A DNA stretch of 39,013 bases from Gammaproteobacteria bacterium (GCA_004357385.1 SMWF01000023.1:1-39013); one strand, 5' to 3'; positions 17,314-27,568 are shown, counted from the stretch's first letter. The notes: a model not told the origin generated them from the sequence alone. Numbers and translations are program-made.

Positions 17314-17957
17314 ATAGGCTGACCTGCGTAGAGTTGATGCTGCCTAATATATGACCAGACGGCCGCCGGGAGCAAACGCGCGGTATCCTTCTTTCGGGCA
17401 AGTTTCGCGCGGATCTCAGTCGCCGAGATATCCAGCATGTCCGCCTCCAGAATCACCAGACCACCCGCCGCCTTTCCAGAGAGTTCTCCGGGTTGCGCAA
17501 CGCCGTAGCGAGTGATCATCGAACTGAGCGTCGGCGATGGCCGGCCTGCCGCTCCGGGTCGTCTGAACACCGCAAGATGCCCAAGCTCGATCAACTGTCG
17601 CCAGTCTTTCCAGGTCTCCAGGTCGAGGAACGCATCCCAACCGAGACACCAGACCAACGCTTGCGCAGATCCCCGCTCCTGGCGCAGCTCTGCCAGGGTA
17701 TCGACGGTAAACGACGATGCCCCTCCGATGCGCCGAATCTCGCGATTGTCCGCGCGCAACCCGCGCCGGCCACGGGTTGCACGGGTGAGCATCTGCCAGC
17801 GATGCTCAATCGTCGCGCTCGGGCTGGATCTGTGCGGCGGTCGAGCCGTAAGGATCAACCGAACTTCGCTCAAGTTCAGCACCCTGCGCACCTGTTCCGC
17901 CGCATGCAGGTGGCCACGGTGAATCGGGTCGAACGTCCCGCCAAACAGACCGATCAA
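17310..17957 (-). CDS. nadD: Nicotinate-nucleotide adenylyltransferase
   Basis: A 215-residue enzyme that joins nicotinate mononucleotide and ATP to nicotinate adenine dinucleotide in NAD synthesis. It has the nucleotidyltransferase signature [11 protein letters not shown] (6-16) and the C-terminal ISATEIR motif. Length matches E. coli (213). The start is TTG at 17957, overlapping the proA stop as TTGA; upstream codons in frame offer no ATG or GTG before the overlap. It is therefore coupled to proA and, by a second TTGA, to rsfS. Confidence 0.95.
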   Translation of the reverse strand: MIGLFGGTFDPIHRGHLHAAEQVRRVLNLSEVRLILTARPPHRSSPSATIEHRWQMLTRATRGRRGLRADNREIRRIGGASSFTVDTLAELRQERGSAQALVWCLGWDAFLDLETWKDWRQLIELGHLAVFRRPGAAGRPSPTLSSMITRYGVAQPGELSGKAAGGLVILEADMLDISATEIRAKLARKKDTARLLPAAVWSYIRQHQLYAGQPI

Positions 17958-19213
17958 CGATGCCGGATCTCGCCATTGCCCAGCACGACAAACTTCTCGG
18001 TCGTCAGGCCTTCCAACCCCACCGGGCCGCGAACGTGCAGCTTGTCGGTCGAGATTCCTATCTCCGCACCGAGGCCAAACTCGAATCCATCGGCAAACTG
18101 AGTGGACGTGTTGACCATGACGGACGCCGAATCCACTTCTTTCAGGAAGCGTCGATTGTTGGCGTAGTCACTGCCCACAATGACATCGGTATGCTGCGAA
18201 CCGTAAGTATTGATGTGTTCGATCGCTTCGTCGAGGCCCGCGACCGTTCGTATCGCAAGAATCGGTCCAAGGTACTCGGTGGTCCAGTCCTCCTCATTCG
18301 CCGCGCCAATATCGGGCAGCACCGCGCAGGTCTTTTCGCAGCCCCGCAATTCGACTCCCGCCTGTCCGAATCGTGCCGCGAGCACCGGCAGCACCGTGGG
18401 CGCCATCGCAGCACTGACCAGCAGCGTTTCCAGCGCGTTGCACACCGCGTACTTTTCGGTCTTCGAATTCACCGCGATGGCCACGGCCATGTCGGGGTCG
18501 GCGCTGTCATCGATGTATACATGGCAGACGCCCTCGAGGTGTTTGATCACCGGGATGGACGACGTGGCGACCCGTTCGATCAGCCCTTTCCCGCCGCGGG
18601 GCACCAGCACATCGACGTACTCAGTCAGCTTGAGCAGTTCACCCACCGCTGCACGATCGGCAGTCTGCACCAGATGCACCGCCCCAACGGGCAGTTCCGC
18701 CGCGACGAGCCCCTGCTCTATACAGGCCGCAAGGGCCTGGTTCGAGCGAATGGCTTCGGACCCACCGCGCAGGATGCAGGCGTTCCCGGACTTGAGACAC
18801 AGGCTGGCCGCATCGATCGTCACGTTCGGGCGCGACTCGTAAATGATGCCGATCACCCCGAGCGGCACGCGCATGCGCCCCACCTGCAGACCCGACGGCC
18901 GGTAATCGAGACCCCTGATCGCGCCGACCGGATCCGGCAAGGCCACAACCTCGCGGACCCCTTCGATCATCCGGTCAATCGTGCGATCGTCCAGAATCAG
19001 GCGGTCCAGCAGCGGCTGCGCCAGGCCATCGGATCTGGCCGCCTCGAGATCCAGCGCGTTCGCTTCGACCAGCGCGCCACGCGCCGCATCCAAGGCCTCC
19101 GCCATGGCCAGCAGCGCATTCGTTTTGGTCGCCGAACTGGCCGCCGCAATCACGCGCGATGCCGCACGCGCTGCGCGCCCCACGTCCAGCATGTATGCGG
19201 GAATGTCCTTCAT
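17954..19213 (-). CDS. proA: Gamma-glutamyl phosphate reductase
   Basis: A 419-residue NADPH-dependent enzyme that reduces gamma-glutamyl phosphate to glutamate-5-semialdehyde in proline synthesis. The catalytic Cys258 is in [29 protein letters not shown] (116-132) and the final [16 protein letters not shown] are strongly conserved. Length matches E. coli (417). Its partner proB is not in the window. It follows the Lon-N gene after 3 bases and heads nadD-rsfS-rlmH, an order seen in many gammaproteobacteria. Confidence 0.97.
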   Translation of the reverse strand: MKDIPAYMLDVGRAARAASRVIAAASSATKTNALLAMAEALDAARGALVEANALDLEAARSDGLAQPLLDRLILDDRTIDRMIEGVREVVALPDPVGAIRGLDYRPSGLQVGRMRVPLGVIGIIYESRPNVTIDAASLCLKSGNACILRGGSEAIRSNQALAACIEQGLVAAELPVGAVHLVQTADRAAVGELLKLTEYVDVLVPRGGKGLIERVATSSIPVIKHLEGVCHVYIDDSADPDMAVAIAVNSKTEKYAVCNALETLLVSAAMAPTVLPVLAARFGQAGVELRGCEKTCAVLPDIGAANEEDWTTEYLGPILAIRTVAGLDEAIEHINTYGSQHTDVIVGSDYANNRRFLKEVDSASVMVNTSTQFADGFEFGLGAEIGISTDKLHVRGPVGLEGLTTEKFVVLGNGEIRHR

Positions 19214-19216
19214 CGT

Positions 19217-19834
19217 TCAACTTCCTTTCATGTTCGCCACCAGACGCTTCAACTCCGCCAGGCGCTCGCGCGGCAACTGCATCTGCAACAAGCTCTGTTT
19301 GATCTCCGGCTCGATGGGCAGCAAGTCGGCAAGCGCCCAGCTCACCGACCGCGCATCGCCGAAATCGACATCCAGCGCGAGTTTTTTGACCATCGGATGT
19401 TCCATGAGCTGGCGGAGGATATCGACCAGCGATTCGTAGTCGGTCGAAAACTCCTGCACCCGCTCTTCGGGCAGGAACTCTACCTCACCCATCAGCAGGT
19501 GATCATTGCGCTCGTGGGTATCGAGGACCCTGAATTTCGGCCCGCCCGCCGTGATGATACCGAGCATGCCTCCGGCGACTTCACTGAAGTCGACGATGGT
19601 CGCATAGGTGCCGATACCGAACAGTTTGGGTTGCGAGGCTTGTCGCTCGGTGCGCGCTTCGACACCCTCTCTGATCAGCACCACGCCGAATCCCGACTGT
19701 TCCTTGAGGCAGCGGCTGACCATGTCGACGTAACGCGGCTCGAAGATCTTCAGCGGCAGCCGCCCGCCATTGAAGAGCACGGTCCGAAGCGGGAACAAAG
19801 GTATTTCCTGAATGGTCGACGGTTCGGGCTGCAT
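19217..19834 (-). CDS. Lon N-terminal-domain protein (LON substrate-binding family)
   Basis: A 205-residue cytoplasmic protein consisting only of the Lon protease N-terminal (substrate-binding, PUA-like) domain; no ATPase or Ser/Lys protease domain follows. It shows the typical IPLFPLRTVLFNGGRLPLKIFEPRY start and FGVVLIREG. The function of these stand-alone domains is unknown; they are widespread in proteobacteria. ATG 19834 is preceded by AGGAGG at a rather long 12 bases. The frame stays open upstream to 20242, but that would overlap uppP. It is the first gene of the envelope operon, and a 14-bp inverted repeat lies between it and uppP. Confidence 0.93.
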   Translation of the reverse strand: MQPEPSTIQEIPLFPLRTVLFNGGRLPLKIFEPRYVDMVSRCLKEQSGFGVVLIREGVEARTERQASQPKLFGIGTYATIVDFSEVAGGMLGIITAGGPKFRVLDTHERNDHLLMGEVEFLPEERVQEFSTDYESLVDILRQLMEHPMVKKLALDVDFGDARSVSWALADLLPIEPEIKQSLLQMQLPRERLAELKRLVANMKGS

Positions 19835-19878
19835 GGTCGTTTCGTGCCTCCTGCCACAGCCAGGAACAATAGCATCGA

Positions 19879-19921
19879 GCCAGTGTAGTGCGCCGTAAGT
19901 ATAACGACGCACTACACTGGC
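19879..19921. promoter_or_regulatory. 14-bp perfect inverted repeat in the Lon-N/uppP divergent gap
   Basis: The arms 19879-19892 (GCCAGTGTAGTGCG) and 19908-19921 are perfect reverse complements, separated by 15 bases. The loop contains TATACT on the minus strand and TATAAC on the plus strand, both resembling -10 elements. Its position between divergent genes suits an operator for a dimeric regulator, but an RNA hairpin is also possible. No U-run follows on either strand, so it is not an ordinary terminator. Confidence 0.55.
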
Positions 19922-19978
19922 CGACGTCCCATGGGCTTCCCGGTTAGACTGGCGCCACGTCGAACGGTCGGTGAACCC

Positions 19979-20791
19979 GTGGATCTCGCACAACTGGTTT
20001 TTCTCGCCCTGGTACAGGGACTGACCGAATTCCTCCCCATCTCCAGCTCCGCCCACCTTATTCTGCCGGCGAAGCTCTGGGGTTGGTCGGATCAGGGGCT
20101 TGCCTTCGACATCGGCGTACACCTCGGCTCGCTGCTGGCAGTGATGTGGTACTTCCGCGACCCGCTTCGAGCGCTGCTGGCCAGCCTGACGCGATTTATT
20201 GGCAATGGAACCCGGGACCCGCACACTGCACTGCTGGGTCACCTGATCATCGCCACCCTGCCAATCGTGATCGTTGGGGCCTTCGCGAAGGACTGGGTCA
20301 GCGTAGACGCGCGCTCGATCGTAGTAATCGCGACGGCTACCGGGGCGTTCGGCCTGCTCCTGTGGTTTGCCGATCGACGGGCGGCCAGGAATCCGCGGCG
20401 CAGCGAGCTGCAGTTGCGCTGGCAGGACGCGCTGATCATCGGCTGTTTTCAGGTGCTGGCGGTTATTCCCGGTACTTCGCGTTCAGGCATCACGATGACC
20501 GCGGGACTGCTGTTGAATCTTTCCCGCGAAGCCACAGCGCGGTTCTCATTTCTGCTATCGGTCCCTACGATCCTGGGCGCAGCGACGCTCGCATCGCTGG
20601 ACGCGCTGCACATCGGCACGCGCTTAGCCTGGTCTGACATCGTGCTGGGCCTGCTGGTCTCCGCGATGGCGGCGTACGTCTGCATTCACCTTTTCATCAG
20701 GTTGATCGAGCGCATTGGCATGACCCCGTTCGTGATCTACCGGGTGCTGCTGAGCCTGGTGCTGTTCGGGGTCGCGTTCGGCGGAAGCTAA
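19979..20791 (+). CDS. uppP: Undecaprenyl-diphosphate phosphatase UppP (BacA)
   Basis: A 270-residue integral membrane enzyme that dephosphorylates undecaprenyl pyrophosphate, recycling the lipid carrier of peptidoglycan and other surface polymers. Family motifs are [15 protein letters not shown] near the N-terminus and PGTSRSG in the second half, with about eight membrane segments. Length is near E. coli (273). The frame opens at 19931 (ATG), but GTG 19979 gives the family N-terminus ([13 protein letters not shown]). Neither has a strong ribosome-binding site. The TAA overlaps the ssb stop head-on. Confidence 0.93.
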   Translation: MDLAQLVFLALVQGLTEFLPISSSAHLILPAKLWGWSDQGLAFDIGVHLGSLLAVMWYFRDPLRALLASLTRFIGNGTRDPHTALLGHLIIATLPIVIVGAFAKDWVSVDARSIVVIATATGAFGLLLWFADRRAARNPRRSELQLRWQDALIIGCFQVLAVIPGTSRSGITMTAGLLLNLSREATARFSFLLSVPTILGAATLASLDALHIGTRLAWSDIVLGLLVSAMAAYVCIHLFIRLIERIGMTPFVIYRVLLSLVLFGVAFGGS

Positions 20792-21261
20792 AACGGGATG
20801 TCGTCGTCCAGGTCGTCGCCCATATCGTCTGCGGGTGCCGAAACCGGCGCTGAAGCCGGTGCCGACCCACCGCGCTGGGAGGACTGGAAGTCATCGTCCG
20901 AGCGCTGCCCATCGTAACCCCCGCCGCGGCTGTCGAGCATCTGCATATCGTTGGCAATGATCTCGGTCGTGTACCGGTCTTGGCCTTCCTTGTCTTGCCA
21001 TTTGCGGGATTGAATTCGACCTTCGATATAGACCTTGCTGCCCTTGCGCAGGTATTCGCCGGCAACCTCGGCAAGTCGAGCAAAGCAGACCACGTTGTGC
21101 CACTCGGTGCGCTCCTGTTGCTCGCCGGTCTGCTTGTCACGCCAGGAATCCGAAGTGGCCAGGCTGAAACGGGTCACCGCAGCACCTCCCTGGGTGTGGC
21201 GGATCTCCGGATCACGTCCGAGGTTGCCGATTAGAATCGCCTTGTTTACGCCGCGTGCCAT
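20788..21261 (-). CDS. ssb: Single-stranded DNA-binding protein
   Basis: A 157-residue SSB that coats single-stranded DNA in replication, repair and recombination. It has an N-terminal OB fold (about 1-112, beginning [20 protein letters not shown]), a short Gly/Ser/Pro-rich linker and the acidic tip DDDIPF that recruits partner proteins. It is shorter than E. coli SSB (178) because of the linker. ATG 21261 gives the family N-terminus. It is divergent from uvrA and convergent with uppP; the two stop codons overlap, leaving no room for a terminator. Confidence 0.97.
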   Translation of the reverse strand: MARGVNKAILIGNLGRDPEIRHTQGGAAVTRFSLATSDSWRDKQTGEQQERTEWHNVVCFARLAEVAGEYLRKGSKVYIEGRIQSRKWQDKEGQDRYTTEIIANDMQMLDSRGGGYDGQRSDDDFQSSQRGGSAPASAPVSAPADDMGDDLDDDIPF

Positions 21262-21404
21262 GATGTGTCTCGTCTTCCAAGCGGGTGTACGCCGTTTGCG
21301 CAGTTTAGCGTAACGACCGCAGCCGCGGGTAGCGAAACGCACCGCCCGAGCATCCAATGGTGCTTCCGGCTGACATCGAATGGCGCACATCACTGCAAAT
21401 GGGA

Positions 21405-21422
21405 AGCCTCTGACAAGAGGCT
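21405..21422. repeat. 7-bp hairpin upstream of uvrA
   Basis: AGCCTCT and AGAGGCT (21405-21411 and 21416-21422) form a perfect 7-bp stem with a GACA loop, about 70 bases before the uvrA start in the 231-base ssb/uvrA divergent region. No canonical LexA box (CTGT, 8 bases, ACAG) is visible in this region. Confidence 0.4.
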
Positions 21423-21492
21423 CCCTGGTCAGAGTTGCCGAGCGTCGGCCGAGCGAGTAGCTTTGAAGGTTTTACCCTCGGGCTCTTACCCA

Positions 21493-24315
21493 TTGGACTA
21501 CATCCGCCTGCGCGGCGCGCGCACCCACAATCTCAAGAACTTCGACTTGACGATCCCGCGCAACCAGTTGGTGGTGATTACCGGATTGTCCGGATCCGGC
21601 AAGTCGTCGCTCGCCTTCGATACGCTGTATGCCGAAGGTCAGCGGCGCTACGTCGAATCGCTGTCCGCGTACGCCCGGCAGTTCCTGTCGATAATGGAAA
21701 AACCCGACATCGACCACATCGAGGGCTTATCGCCGGCGATCTCGATCGAACAGAAATCGACGTCCCATAACCCACGCTCGACCGTCGGGACCATCACCGA
21801 GATCTACGATTACCTGCGCTTGCTGTTCGCCCGGGTGGGCGAGCCGCGCTGTCCCCACCACGATCTACCGCTGGACGCCCAGACCGTCAGTCAGATGGTG
21901 GATCTGGCACTTGCACTGCCCCAAGACGAACGGATCATGGTGCTGGCACCGATTGTCGTCGAGCGCAAGGGTGAGCATCAGCACGTGTTCAAGGAGCTGG
22001 TGTCGAACGGATTCATCCGCGCCCGAATCGATGGCATCGTCACCGATCTCGACCATCCGCCCGACCTGGACAAGAACAAGAAGCACTCCATCGATGCCGT
22101 AATCGACCGGTTGCGGGTGCGTCCGGATGTCCAGCAACGCCTTGCGGAGTCCTTCGAAACGGCCCTCGATCTCGCTGATGGCGTTGCGCGGGTGGCCTTC
22201 ATTGATGCTCCGGAGCGGGAGTCGATGACCTTCTCCGCGCGCTTCGCCTGTCCCCAGTGCGGCTACAGCATCAACGAGCTGGAGCCCCGCATGTTTTCCT
22301 TCAACAACCCGGCTGGCGCGTGCCCCGGGTGCGATGGGCTGGGGGTGAAACAGTTCGTCGATGCCGAACGCGTCATTGAGGACGATGCGCTGAGTCTTGC
22401 GGAAGGCGCCATCCGTGGCTGGGATCGCCGCAACGTGTATTACTTTCACATGCTCTCTTCCCTGGCGAAGCACTACGAATTCGATGTCGAAACCCCGTTC
22501 AAAAGGCTGAAGAAGGCGCAACGCAACGCGATCCTGTTCGGCAGCGATCAGGAGCGCATCGACTTCAGTTACGTCAATGACCGCGGTGACGTGATTCAGC
22601 GCCGTCACCGCTTCGAGGGGGTGATTCCGAACATGGAGCGGCGCTACAAGGAGACCGACTCCAGCATGGTTCGGGAGAACCTGCAGCGCTTCCTGACGGT
22701 GCGTGATTGCCCGACCTGTGGCGGCACGCGCTTGCGCGAGGAGTCCCGGCACGTGTTCATCGATGGTACAGCACTGCCCAGCCTCACCGATCGATCCATC
22801 GAAGACAGTCTGAGCTACTTCACAGGTCTGGACTTGCCCGGGCGCCGTGGTGAGATCGCGGAGAAGATTCTCAAAGAGATCTGCGCGCGTCTGCAGTTTC
22901 TGGTGGACGTCGGGCTCAACTACCTGACGCTGAACCGCAGTGCGGATACGCTATCCGGCGGCGAAGCGCAGCGAATCCGATTGGCAAGTCAGATCGGCGC
23001 GGGTCTGGTGGGAGTGATGTACATCCTCGACGAACCGTCCATCGGCCTGCACCAGCGCGACAATGCACGGCTCCTGCGAACGCTCATGAATCTGCGCGAT
23101 CTCGGCAACTCCGTGTTGGTGGTGGAGCACGACGAGGAAGCCATCCGCAGCGCCGACCACATCATCGACCTCGGCCCCGGCGCCGGCGTGCACGGTGGCG
23201 AGATCGTGGCCGAGGGATGTCTCGACACGATCCTCGAAACCAGCGAATCGATCACGGGCCAGTATCTGTCCGGAAAACTACGGATCGAAATTCCTGCAAA
23301 ACGGGTGCCCGTCAACCGGGACAAACTGGTACACGTAACCGGCGCCCGTGGGAACAACTTGCGCAGCATCGACGTCGAGATTCCGATCGGGTTGTTCACC
23401 TGCGTGACCGGTGTCTCGGGCTCGGGCAAATCTACGCTGATTAATCAGACGCTCTACCCCGTGGCGTCGCGTAAGCTGAACAAATCCAGCTCCCTCACGG
23501 CCGCGGAGCACGACGAGATCAAGGGACTGGAACACATCGACAAGGTCATCGCCATCGATCAGAGTCCGATCGGCCGCACGCCGCGCTCGAATCCCGCCAC
23601 CTACACGGGGTTGTTTACGCCGATTCGGGAGTTGTTCGCGCAGACCCAGGAAGCCCGGGCACGCGGCTACAAGCCCGGCCGCTTCAGCTTCAATGTGAAG
23701 GGCGGGCGTTGCGAAGCCTGTCAGGGCGACGGCGTAATCAAGGTCGAGATGCACTTTCTGCCAGACATCTATGTCCCCTGCGACGTCTGCAGCACCAAAC
23801 GCTACAACCGGGAAACGCTGGATGTCCGCTACAAGCAGAAGAACATCAGCGAAGTGTTGAACATGACCGTGGAAGAAGCACGCGAGTTCTTCGATGCGAT
23901 ACCCATGATCTCGCGCAAGCTGCAGACCTTGATTGACGTCGGCTTGTCCTACATCCACCTGGGTCAGAGCGCGACGACCCTGTCAGGCGGCGAGGCGCAG
24001 CGCGTCAAGTTGTCCCGCGAGTTATCGAAGCGTGACACCGGACAGACCCTCTACATGCTGGATGAGCCGACAACCGGTCTGCATTTTCACGACATCAAGC
24101 AACTGCTGGAGGTGCTCCACCGGCTGCGGGACCAGGGCAACACGATCGTCGTGATCGAGCACAACCTGGACGTCATCAAGACGGCGGACTGGATCATCGA
24201 TCTGGGTCCCGAAGGCGGTGCAGGCGGCGGCCGAGTCGTGGCTACGGGCACCCCGGAGCAACTGGCGCGGAAACGTAAATCCTATACCGGGCAGTTTCTG
24301 AAGGCTCATCTGTAG
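21493..24315 (+). CDS. uvrA: Excinuclease ABC subunit A
   Basis: A 940-residue ABC-type ATPase that recognises bulky DNA damage with UvrB in nucleotide excision repair. It has two ATPase modules: Walker [10 protein letters not shown] at 31-39 and GVSGSGKST in the C-terminal half, each with an LSGGEAQR signature. Zinc-finger cysteines are visible (CPQCG with CPGC; CEAC with CDVC). The frame opens at 21265, but TTG 21493 gives an N-terminus ([14 protein letters not shown]) that aligns with E. coli and exactly 940 residues. No clear ribosome-binding site precedes it. It is divergent from ssb, as in E. coli, and convergent with rplQ. Confidence 0.97.
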   Translation: MDYIRLRGARTHNLKNFDLTIPRNQLVVITGLSGSGKSSLAFDTLYAEGQRRYVESLSAYARQFLSIMEKPDIDHIEGLSPAISIEQKSTSHNPRSTVGTITEIYDYLRLLFARVGEPRCPHHDLPLDAQTVSQMVDLALALPQDERIMVLAPIVVERKGEHQHVFKELVSNGFIRARIDGIVTDLDHPPDLDKNKKHSIDAVIDRLRVRPDVQQRLAESFETALDLADGVARVAFIDAPERESMTFSARFACPQCGYSINELEPRMFSFNNPAGACPGCDGLGVKQFVDAERVIEDDALSLAEGAIRGWDRRNVYYFHMLSSLAKHYEFDVETPFKRLKKAQRNAILFGSDQERIDFSYVNDRGDVIQRRHRFEGVIPNMERRYKETDSSMVRENLQRFLTVRDCPTCGGTRLREESRHVFIDGTALPSLTDRSIEDSLSYFTGLDLPGRRGEIAEKILKEICARLQFLVDVGLNYLTLNRSADTLSGGEAQRIRLASQIGAGLVGVMYILDEPSIGLHQRDNARLLRTLMNLRDLGNSVLVVEHDEEAIRSADHIIDLGPGAGVHGGEIVAEGCLDTILETSESITGQYLSGKLRIEIPAKRVPVNRDKLVHVTGARGNNLRSIDVEIPIGLFTCVTGVSGSGKSTLINQTLYPVASRKLNKSSSLTAAEHDEIKGLEHIDKVIAIDQSPIGRTPRSNPATYTGLFTPIRELFAQTQEARARGYKPGRFSFNVKGGRCEACQGDGVIKVEMHFLPDIYVPCDVCSTKRYNRETLDVRYKQKNISEVLNMTVEEAREFFDAIPMISRKLQTLIDVGLSYIHLGQSATTLSGGEAQRVKLSRELSKRDTGQTLYMLDEPTTGLHFHDIKQLLEVLHRLRDQGNTIVVIEHNLDVIKTADWIIDLGPEGGAGGGRVVATGTPEQLARKRKSYTGQFLKAHL

Positions 24316-24344
24316 CGCGTCGCGATCCTTCCGGAGACCGATCC

Positions 24345-24386
24345 AAAAAAACAAAGCCAGACGCCTCCATGGAGGCGGTCTGGCTT
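24345..24386 (-). terminator. Intrinsic terminator of the alpha ribosomal operon
   Basis: A 15-bp or longer GC-rich stem with one bulged G (arms 24354-24369 and 24370-24386) is followed on the minus strand by TTTG and seven T (24345-24351). It lies about 40 bases past the rplQ stop and so ends the ribosomal operons. On the plus strand only TTCTCT follows, so it may also stop uvrA transcripts, but less efficiently. Confidence 0.88.
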
Positions 24387-24427
24387 CTCTACGCGTTCCT
24401 GACACCCGAAGGCGCGGAGCATTGTTG

Positions 24428-24889
24428 TTATGCTTTCTGTTCTTCTTCTTCGGTGCTCGTCAGGACCTCTTCCTGAGGATCTTCCTTCGACGCGTTCAAC
24501 GCTTCGACATCGTCCAGTTCGTCGGTGGCCGACTCTCGACCGACCAGCTCGACGAACGCCATTTGTGCACTATCGCCAGGACGGTAGCCGCACTTCAAAA
24601 TACGAGTGTAACCGCCCGGGCGCTCGGAGTAGCGCGGACCCAGATCACTGAACAGCTTACCAACCGCCGCCTTACTACGGGTTCTATCGAAGGCCAAGCG
24701 CCGATTCGCGACGCTGTCCTGCTTGGCAAGCGTGATCAATGGTTCAGCGAACCGACGCAGCTCTTTGGCCTTCGGCAAGGTCGTCTTGATGATCTCGTGC
24801 TCGATCAACGACACGGCCATGTTGCGGAACATCGCCTGGCGATGCGAACTGGTGCGGTTGAGATGTCGTCCGCTCTTTCGATGACGCAT
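24428..24889 (-). CDS. rplQ: 50S ribosomal protein L17
   Basis: A 153-residue L17. The start at ATG 24889 ([16 protein letters not shown]) is supported by AGAGGA 6 bases upstream; the open frame reaches 24946 but lacks signals there. The core ends near residue 120 as in E. coli (127 residues total), after which about 30 residues are strongly acidic (Glu-rich) and probably disordered. It is the last gene of the alpha operon. Confidence 0.96.
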   Translation of the reverse strand: MRHRKSGRHLNRTSSHRQAMFRNMAVSLIEHEIIKTTLPKAKELRRFAEPLITLAKQDSVANRRLAFDRTRSKAAVGKLFSDLGPRYSERPGGYTRILKCGYRPGDSAQMAFVELVGRESATDELDDVEALNASKEDPQEEVLTSTEEEEQKA

Positions 24890-24972
24890 GTTCTTTCCTC
24901 TAACGCTGCACGTCACAGCATTCAAACGCGTGCTGCTCTTCGGCACGCTGGGGGCCTGCCACTGTTGTCGAC

Positions 24973-25962
24973 TTAGTCGTCGCTTCTGAGGTTCGCCGGC
25001 GGCCAGTTTTCCAGGCGCATGCCCAGCGACAGGCCACGCGAGGCGAGCACGTCCTTGATCTCCGTCAGCGATTTCTTGCCCAGGTTCGGGGTTTTCAGCA
25101 GCTCTACTTCGGTGCGCTGAATGAGATCGCCGATGTAGTAGATATTCTCTGCCTTCAAACAGTTCGCGGAACGAACGGTCAGTTCGAGATCGTCCACCGG
25201 ACGCAACAGGATCGGATCGATTTCCTCTTCCTTCTCCTCCGCTTCGGGTTCGCCTTCGCTCTCGAGATCGACAAATACCGCAAGCTGCTGCTGCAGCACC
25301 GTCGCCGCACGGCGAATCGCCTCTTCTGGATCGATCGTGCCGTTGGTCTCGAGATCCAGGATGAGTTTGTCGAGATCGGTACGCTGCTCGACCCGCGCCT
25401 TGTCAACGGTGTAGGAGACCCGCCGCATCGGACTGTAGGACGCGTCCAGACGCAGCACGCCAATCGGGCGAGACTCGTCCTCTTCTTCAATTCGATTGTC
25501 GACCGGCTCATAGCCACGGCCACGCGTGATCTTCACTTCCATGCGGATTTTACCGTTGTCCGCCAACGTGCAGATCAGGTGGTCCGGGTTGACGATTTCC
25601 ACATCCTGATTGATCTGGAAGTCGCCAGCGGTAACCTCACCGCCGCCCGATTTGGACAGCGAGATGACGGTTTCCTCGAGATTATGCAGAATCACGGCCA
25701 CGCCTTTGAGGTTCAGCAGGATGTCAATGACGTCTTCCTGTACGCCTTCTATCGTGCTGTATTCGTGCAACACGCCATCGATCTGGACCTCTGTGATCGC
25801 GCACCCTGGCATCGACGACAGCAGAATCCTGCGCAGCGTATTGCCCAACGTGTGTCCAAAGCCGCGCTCGAGTGGCTCGAGGGTCACTCGCGCTCGGGTT
25901 GGGGTGATTTCCTCGACATCAATGTGCCGAGGTGTCAAAAACTCTTTTGCCGACTGTGCCAT
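24973..25962 (-). CDS. rpoA: DNA-directed RNA polymerase subunit alpha
   Basis: A 329-residue alpha subunit, the same length as in E. coli. The N-terminal domain (1-233) dimerises and nucleates core polymerase assembly, with [21 protein letters not shown] conserved. The C-terminal domain (about 250-320, [24 protein letters not shown]) binds UP elements and activators. The interdomain linker is unusually acidic, with Glu runs. The ATG at 25962 follows AAGGAG at a good distance. It lies between rpsD and rplQ. Confidence 0.98.
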   Translation of the reverse strand: MAQSAKEFLTPRHIDVEEITPTRARVTLEPLERGFGHTLGNTLRRILLSSMPGCAITEVQIDGVLHEYSTIEGVQEDVIDILLNLKGVAVILHNLEETVISLSKSGGGEVTAGDFQINQDVEIVNPDHLICTLADNGKIRMEVKITRGRGYEPVDNRIEEEDESRPIGVLRLDASYSPMRRVSYTVDKARVEQRTDLDKLILDLETNGTIDPEEAIRRAATVLQQQLAVFVDLESEGEPEAEEKEEEIDPILLRPVDDLELTVRSANCLKAENIYYIGDLIQRTEVELLKTPNLGKKSLTEIKDVLASRGLSLGMRLENWPPANLRSDD

Positions 25963-26004
25963 ATTCGTATCTCCTTCTTTACCCCTATCAGCTCACGCCG
26001 TCTC

Positions 26005-26054
26005 AAGCGCCGCAGAGCAAAGGTGCTAATTGCTTCAACCGTCGCGCGGCGCTT
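26005..26054 (-). promoter_or_regulatory. Inverted repeat across the rpsD stop, rpsD-rpoA gap
   Basis: AAGCGCCGC and GCGGCGCTT (26005-26013 and 26046-26054) are perfect 9-bp arms enclosing about 32 bases, and the upstream arm overlaps the rpsD stop codon. In the transcript they could form a hairpin between rpsD and rpoA that affects relative expression or mRNA processing. This role is inferred. Confidence 0.4.
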
Positions 26055-26673
26055 ACTTCGAGTACAGCTCCACAATCAGGCTTTCATTGATTTCGGAAGG
26101 CAACTCACTGCGATCCGGCGGACGCTTGAACACGCCCTCCATTTTGTCGCCATCGACGGCGACCCATTCTACCGCTGAACGCTGCGCGGACAGTTGCAAC
26201 GACGCCTGTATGCGCAGCTGCGATTTCGACTTCTCGCGAACCGCGATTACATCCTCATCACTGACCTGATAGGACGGAATGTTGACCGTTTGACCGTTGA
26301 CCACAATGGCTTTGTGCGAGACCAGCTGACGCGATTCAGCACGCGTGCAGCCGAAACCCATGCGATAAACAACGTTGTCGAGGCGCGACTCCAGCAATTT
26401 CAACAGATTTTCGCCCGTGGCACCCTTCTGCCGATCGGCCCTCTTATAGTAGTTGCGAAACTGCTTTTCCAGCACGCCATACAGACGCCGCACTTTCTGC
26501 TTCTCGCGTAATTGAATGGCATAGTCGGAAAGCCGCGTGCGTCGGGCACCGTGCTGCCCCGGCACGACATCCGCCTTGCATTTCGAGTCGAGCGGCCGAA
26601 CGCCGCTCTTCAGGAACAAATCGGTTCCTTCGCGACGCGACAGCTTGAGTTTGGGTCCTAGGTAACGGGCCAT
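26053..26673 (-). CDS. rpsD: 30S ribosomal protein S4
   Basis: A 206-residue primary 16S rRNA-binding protein, the same length as in E. coli, with [22 protein letters not shown] at the start and the S4 RNA-binding domain (about 96-160, [11 protein letters not shown], followed by [15 protein letters not shown]). In E. coli S4 is the translational repressor of the alpha operon. The start has AGGAG 9 bases upstream. It lies between rpsK and rpoA. Confidence 0.98.
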   Translation of the reverse strand: MARYLGPKLKLSRREGTDLFLKSGVRPLDSKCKADVVPGQHGARRTRLSDYAIQLREKQKVRRLYGVLEKQFRNYYKRADRQKGATGENLLKLLESRLDNVVYRMGFGCTRAESRQLVSHKAIVVNGQTVNIPSYQVSDEDVIAVREKSKSQLRIQASLQLSAQRSAVEWVAVDGDKMEGVFKRPPDRSELPSEINESLIVELYSK

Positions 26674-26689
26674 TTTATTCTCTCCTGGC

Positions 26690-27070
26690 TCAAACGCGCC
26701 GGCGCTTGGGCGGCCGGCAGCCGTTGTGCGGAATCGGCGTTACGTCCGCAATGCTGTTGATCTTCAATCCCGAGGCGTTCAACGAGCGAACGGCCGACTC
26801 ACGACCCGGACCGGGGCCCTTGACGAACACGTCGACGCTCTTCATGCCGAATTCCTGCGCGGCGTTGCACACTCGCTCTGCGGCCACTTGCGCTGCGAAC
26901 GGGGTGCTCTTACGCGAACCCCGAAATCCCGAACCGCCCGCCGTGGCCCAGCACAGCGTATTACCCTGGCGATCGGTGATGGTGATGATCGTGTTGTTGA
27001 ACGACGCGTGCACATGGGCCACGCCATCAACGACGGTTTTGTTTGGTTTCTTGCGGCCTGTGTCTGCCAT
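26690..27070 (-). CDS. rpsK: 30S ribosomal protein S11
   Basis: A 126-residue platform protein of the 30S subunit. It shows [37 protein letters not shown] and the C-terminal [14 protein letters not shown], all diagnostic of S11. Length is close to E. coli (129). The ATG at 27070 sits 27 bases after the rpsM stop, in the alpha operon order rpsM-rpsK-rpsD-rpoA-rplQ. Confidence 0.98.
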   Translation of the reverse strand: MADTGRKKPNKTVVDGVAHVHASFNNTIITITDRQGNTLCWATAGGSGFRGSRKSTPFAAQVAAERVCNAAQEFGMKSVDVFVKGPGPGRESAVRSLNASGLKINSIADVTPIPHNGCRPPKRRRV

Positions 27071-27097
27071 GCCTACCTCTAGTTTATGATCGGGCGA

Positions 27098-27454
27098 CTA
27101 TTTTCTGATAGGGCGGCGCGGGCCCTTCCGGGTCCGTGCGTTGGTCCGGGTGCGCTGGCCCCGCACCGGAAGTCCCCGGCGATGACGTATGCCCCGGTAA
27201 CAACCCAGATCCATGAGTCGCTTGATGTTCATCGAAACTTCGCGGCGCAGATCGCCCTCGACGTTGAGCTTGCCCACTTCGCTGCGCAATGCGTCGAGAT
27301 CAGCTTCATTCAGCTCCTGAATTCTGGTGTCCGGATTCACGCCCGCCGCCACGCACAGCTTTTGCGCGGTGGACCGCCCGACGCCAAAGATGGCGGTCAG
27401 CGAGATGATCGCATGCTTGTTGTCAGGGACGTTGATACCGGCAATACGTGCCAT
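27098..27454 (-). CDS. rpsM: 30S ribosomal protein S13
   Basis: A 118-residue head protein of the 30S subunit, equal to E. coli, contacting tRNAs and the 50S subunit. It begins [18 protein letters not shown] and ends in the basic tail typical of S13. ATG 27454 is preceded by GGAG at 8 bases; the frame extends to 27508 without support. It heads the alpha operon, 114 bases after rpmJ with a possible promoter in between. Confidence 0.98.
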   Translation of the reverse strand: MARIAGINVPDNKHAIISLTAIFGVGRSTAQKLCVAAGVNPDTRIQELNEADLDALRSEVGKLNVEGDLRREVSMNIKRLMDLGCYRGIRHRRGLPVRGQRTRTNARTRKGPRRPIRK

Positions 27455-27520
27455 GCATGTCGCTCCGTTTGCTAATTCGTGATGTTCCGAGCCGCTGCGG
27501 CTGGGCAAAAAAGGGCGCCA

Positions 27521-27548
27521 AGCTTAACGACAAGTCTCACAGTGTCAA
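27521..27548 (-). promoter_or_regulatory. Predicted promoter of the alpha operon
   Basis: In the rpmJ-rpsM gap a perfect -35 TTGACA (27543-27548) is followed after 16 bases by TAAGCT (27521-27526, 3 of 6 matches). E. coli also has its alpha-operon promoter between rpmJ and rpsM, followed by a structured leader bound by S4. Here a small AGCCG/CGGCT hairpin lies in the leader. The -10 is poor, so this is tentative. Confidence 0.38.
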
Positions 27549-27568
27549 TATTCAAACCAGTAACCGCC

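Noticed and set aside
17960-19888. A 642-codon open frame on the plus strand
   Set aside because: It is antisense to proA and the Lon-N gene, both unmistakable; long antisense frames are expected in GC-rich coding DNA.
19835-20242. N-terminal extension of the Lon-N gene
   Set aside because: It would overlap uppP and its promoter region; ATG 19834 has a ribosome-binding site and the family start.
21265-21492. N-terminal extension of uvrA from 21265
   Set aside because: It has no similarity to UvrA; TTG 21493 gives exactly 940 residues and the family N-terminus.
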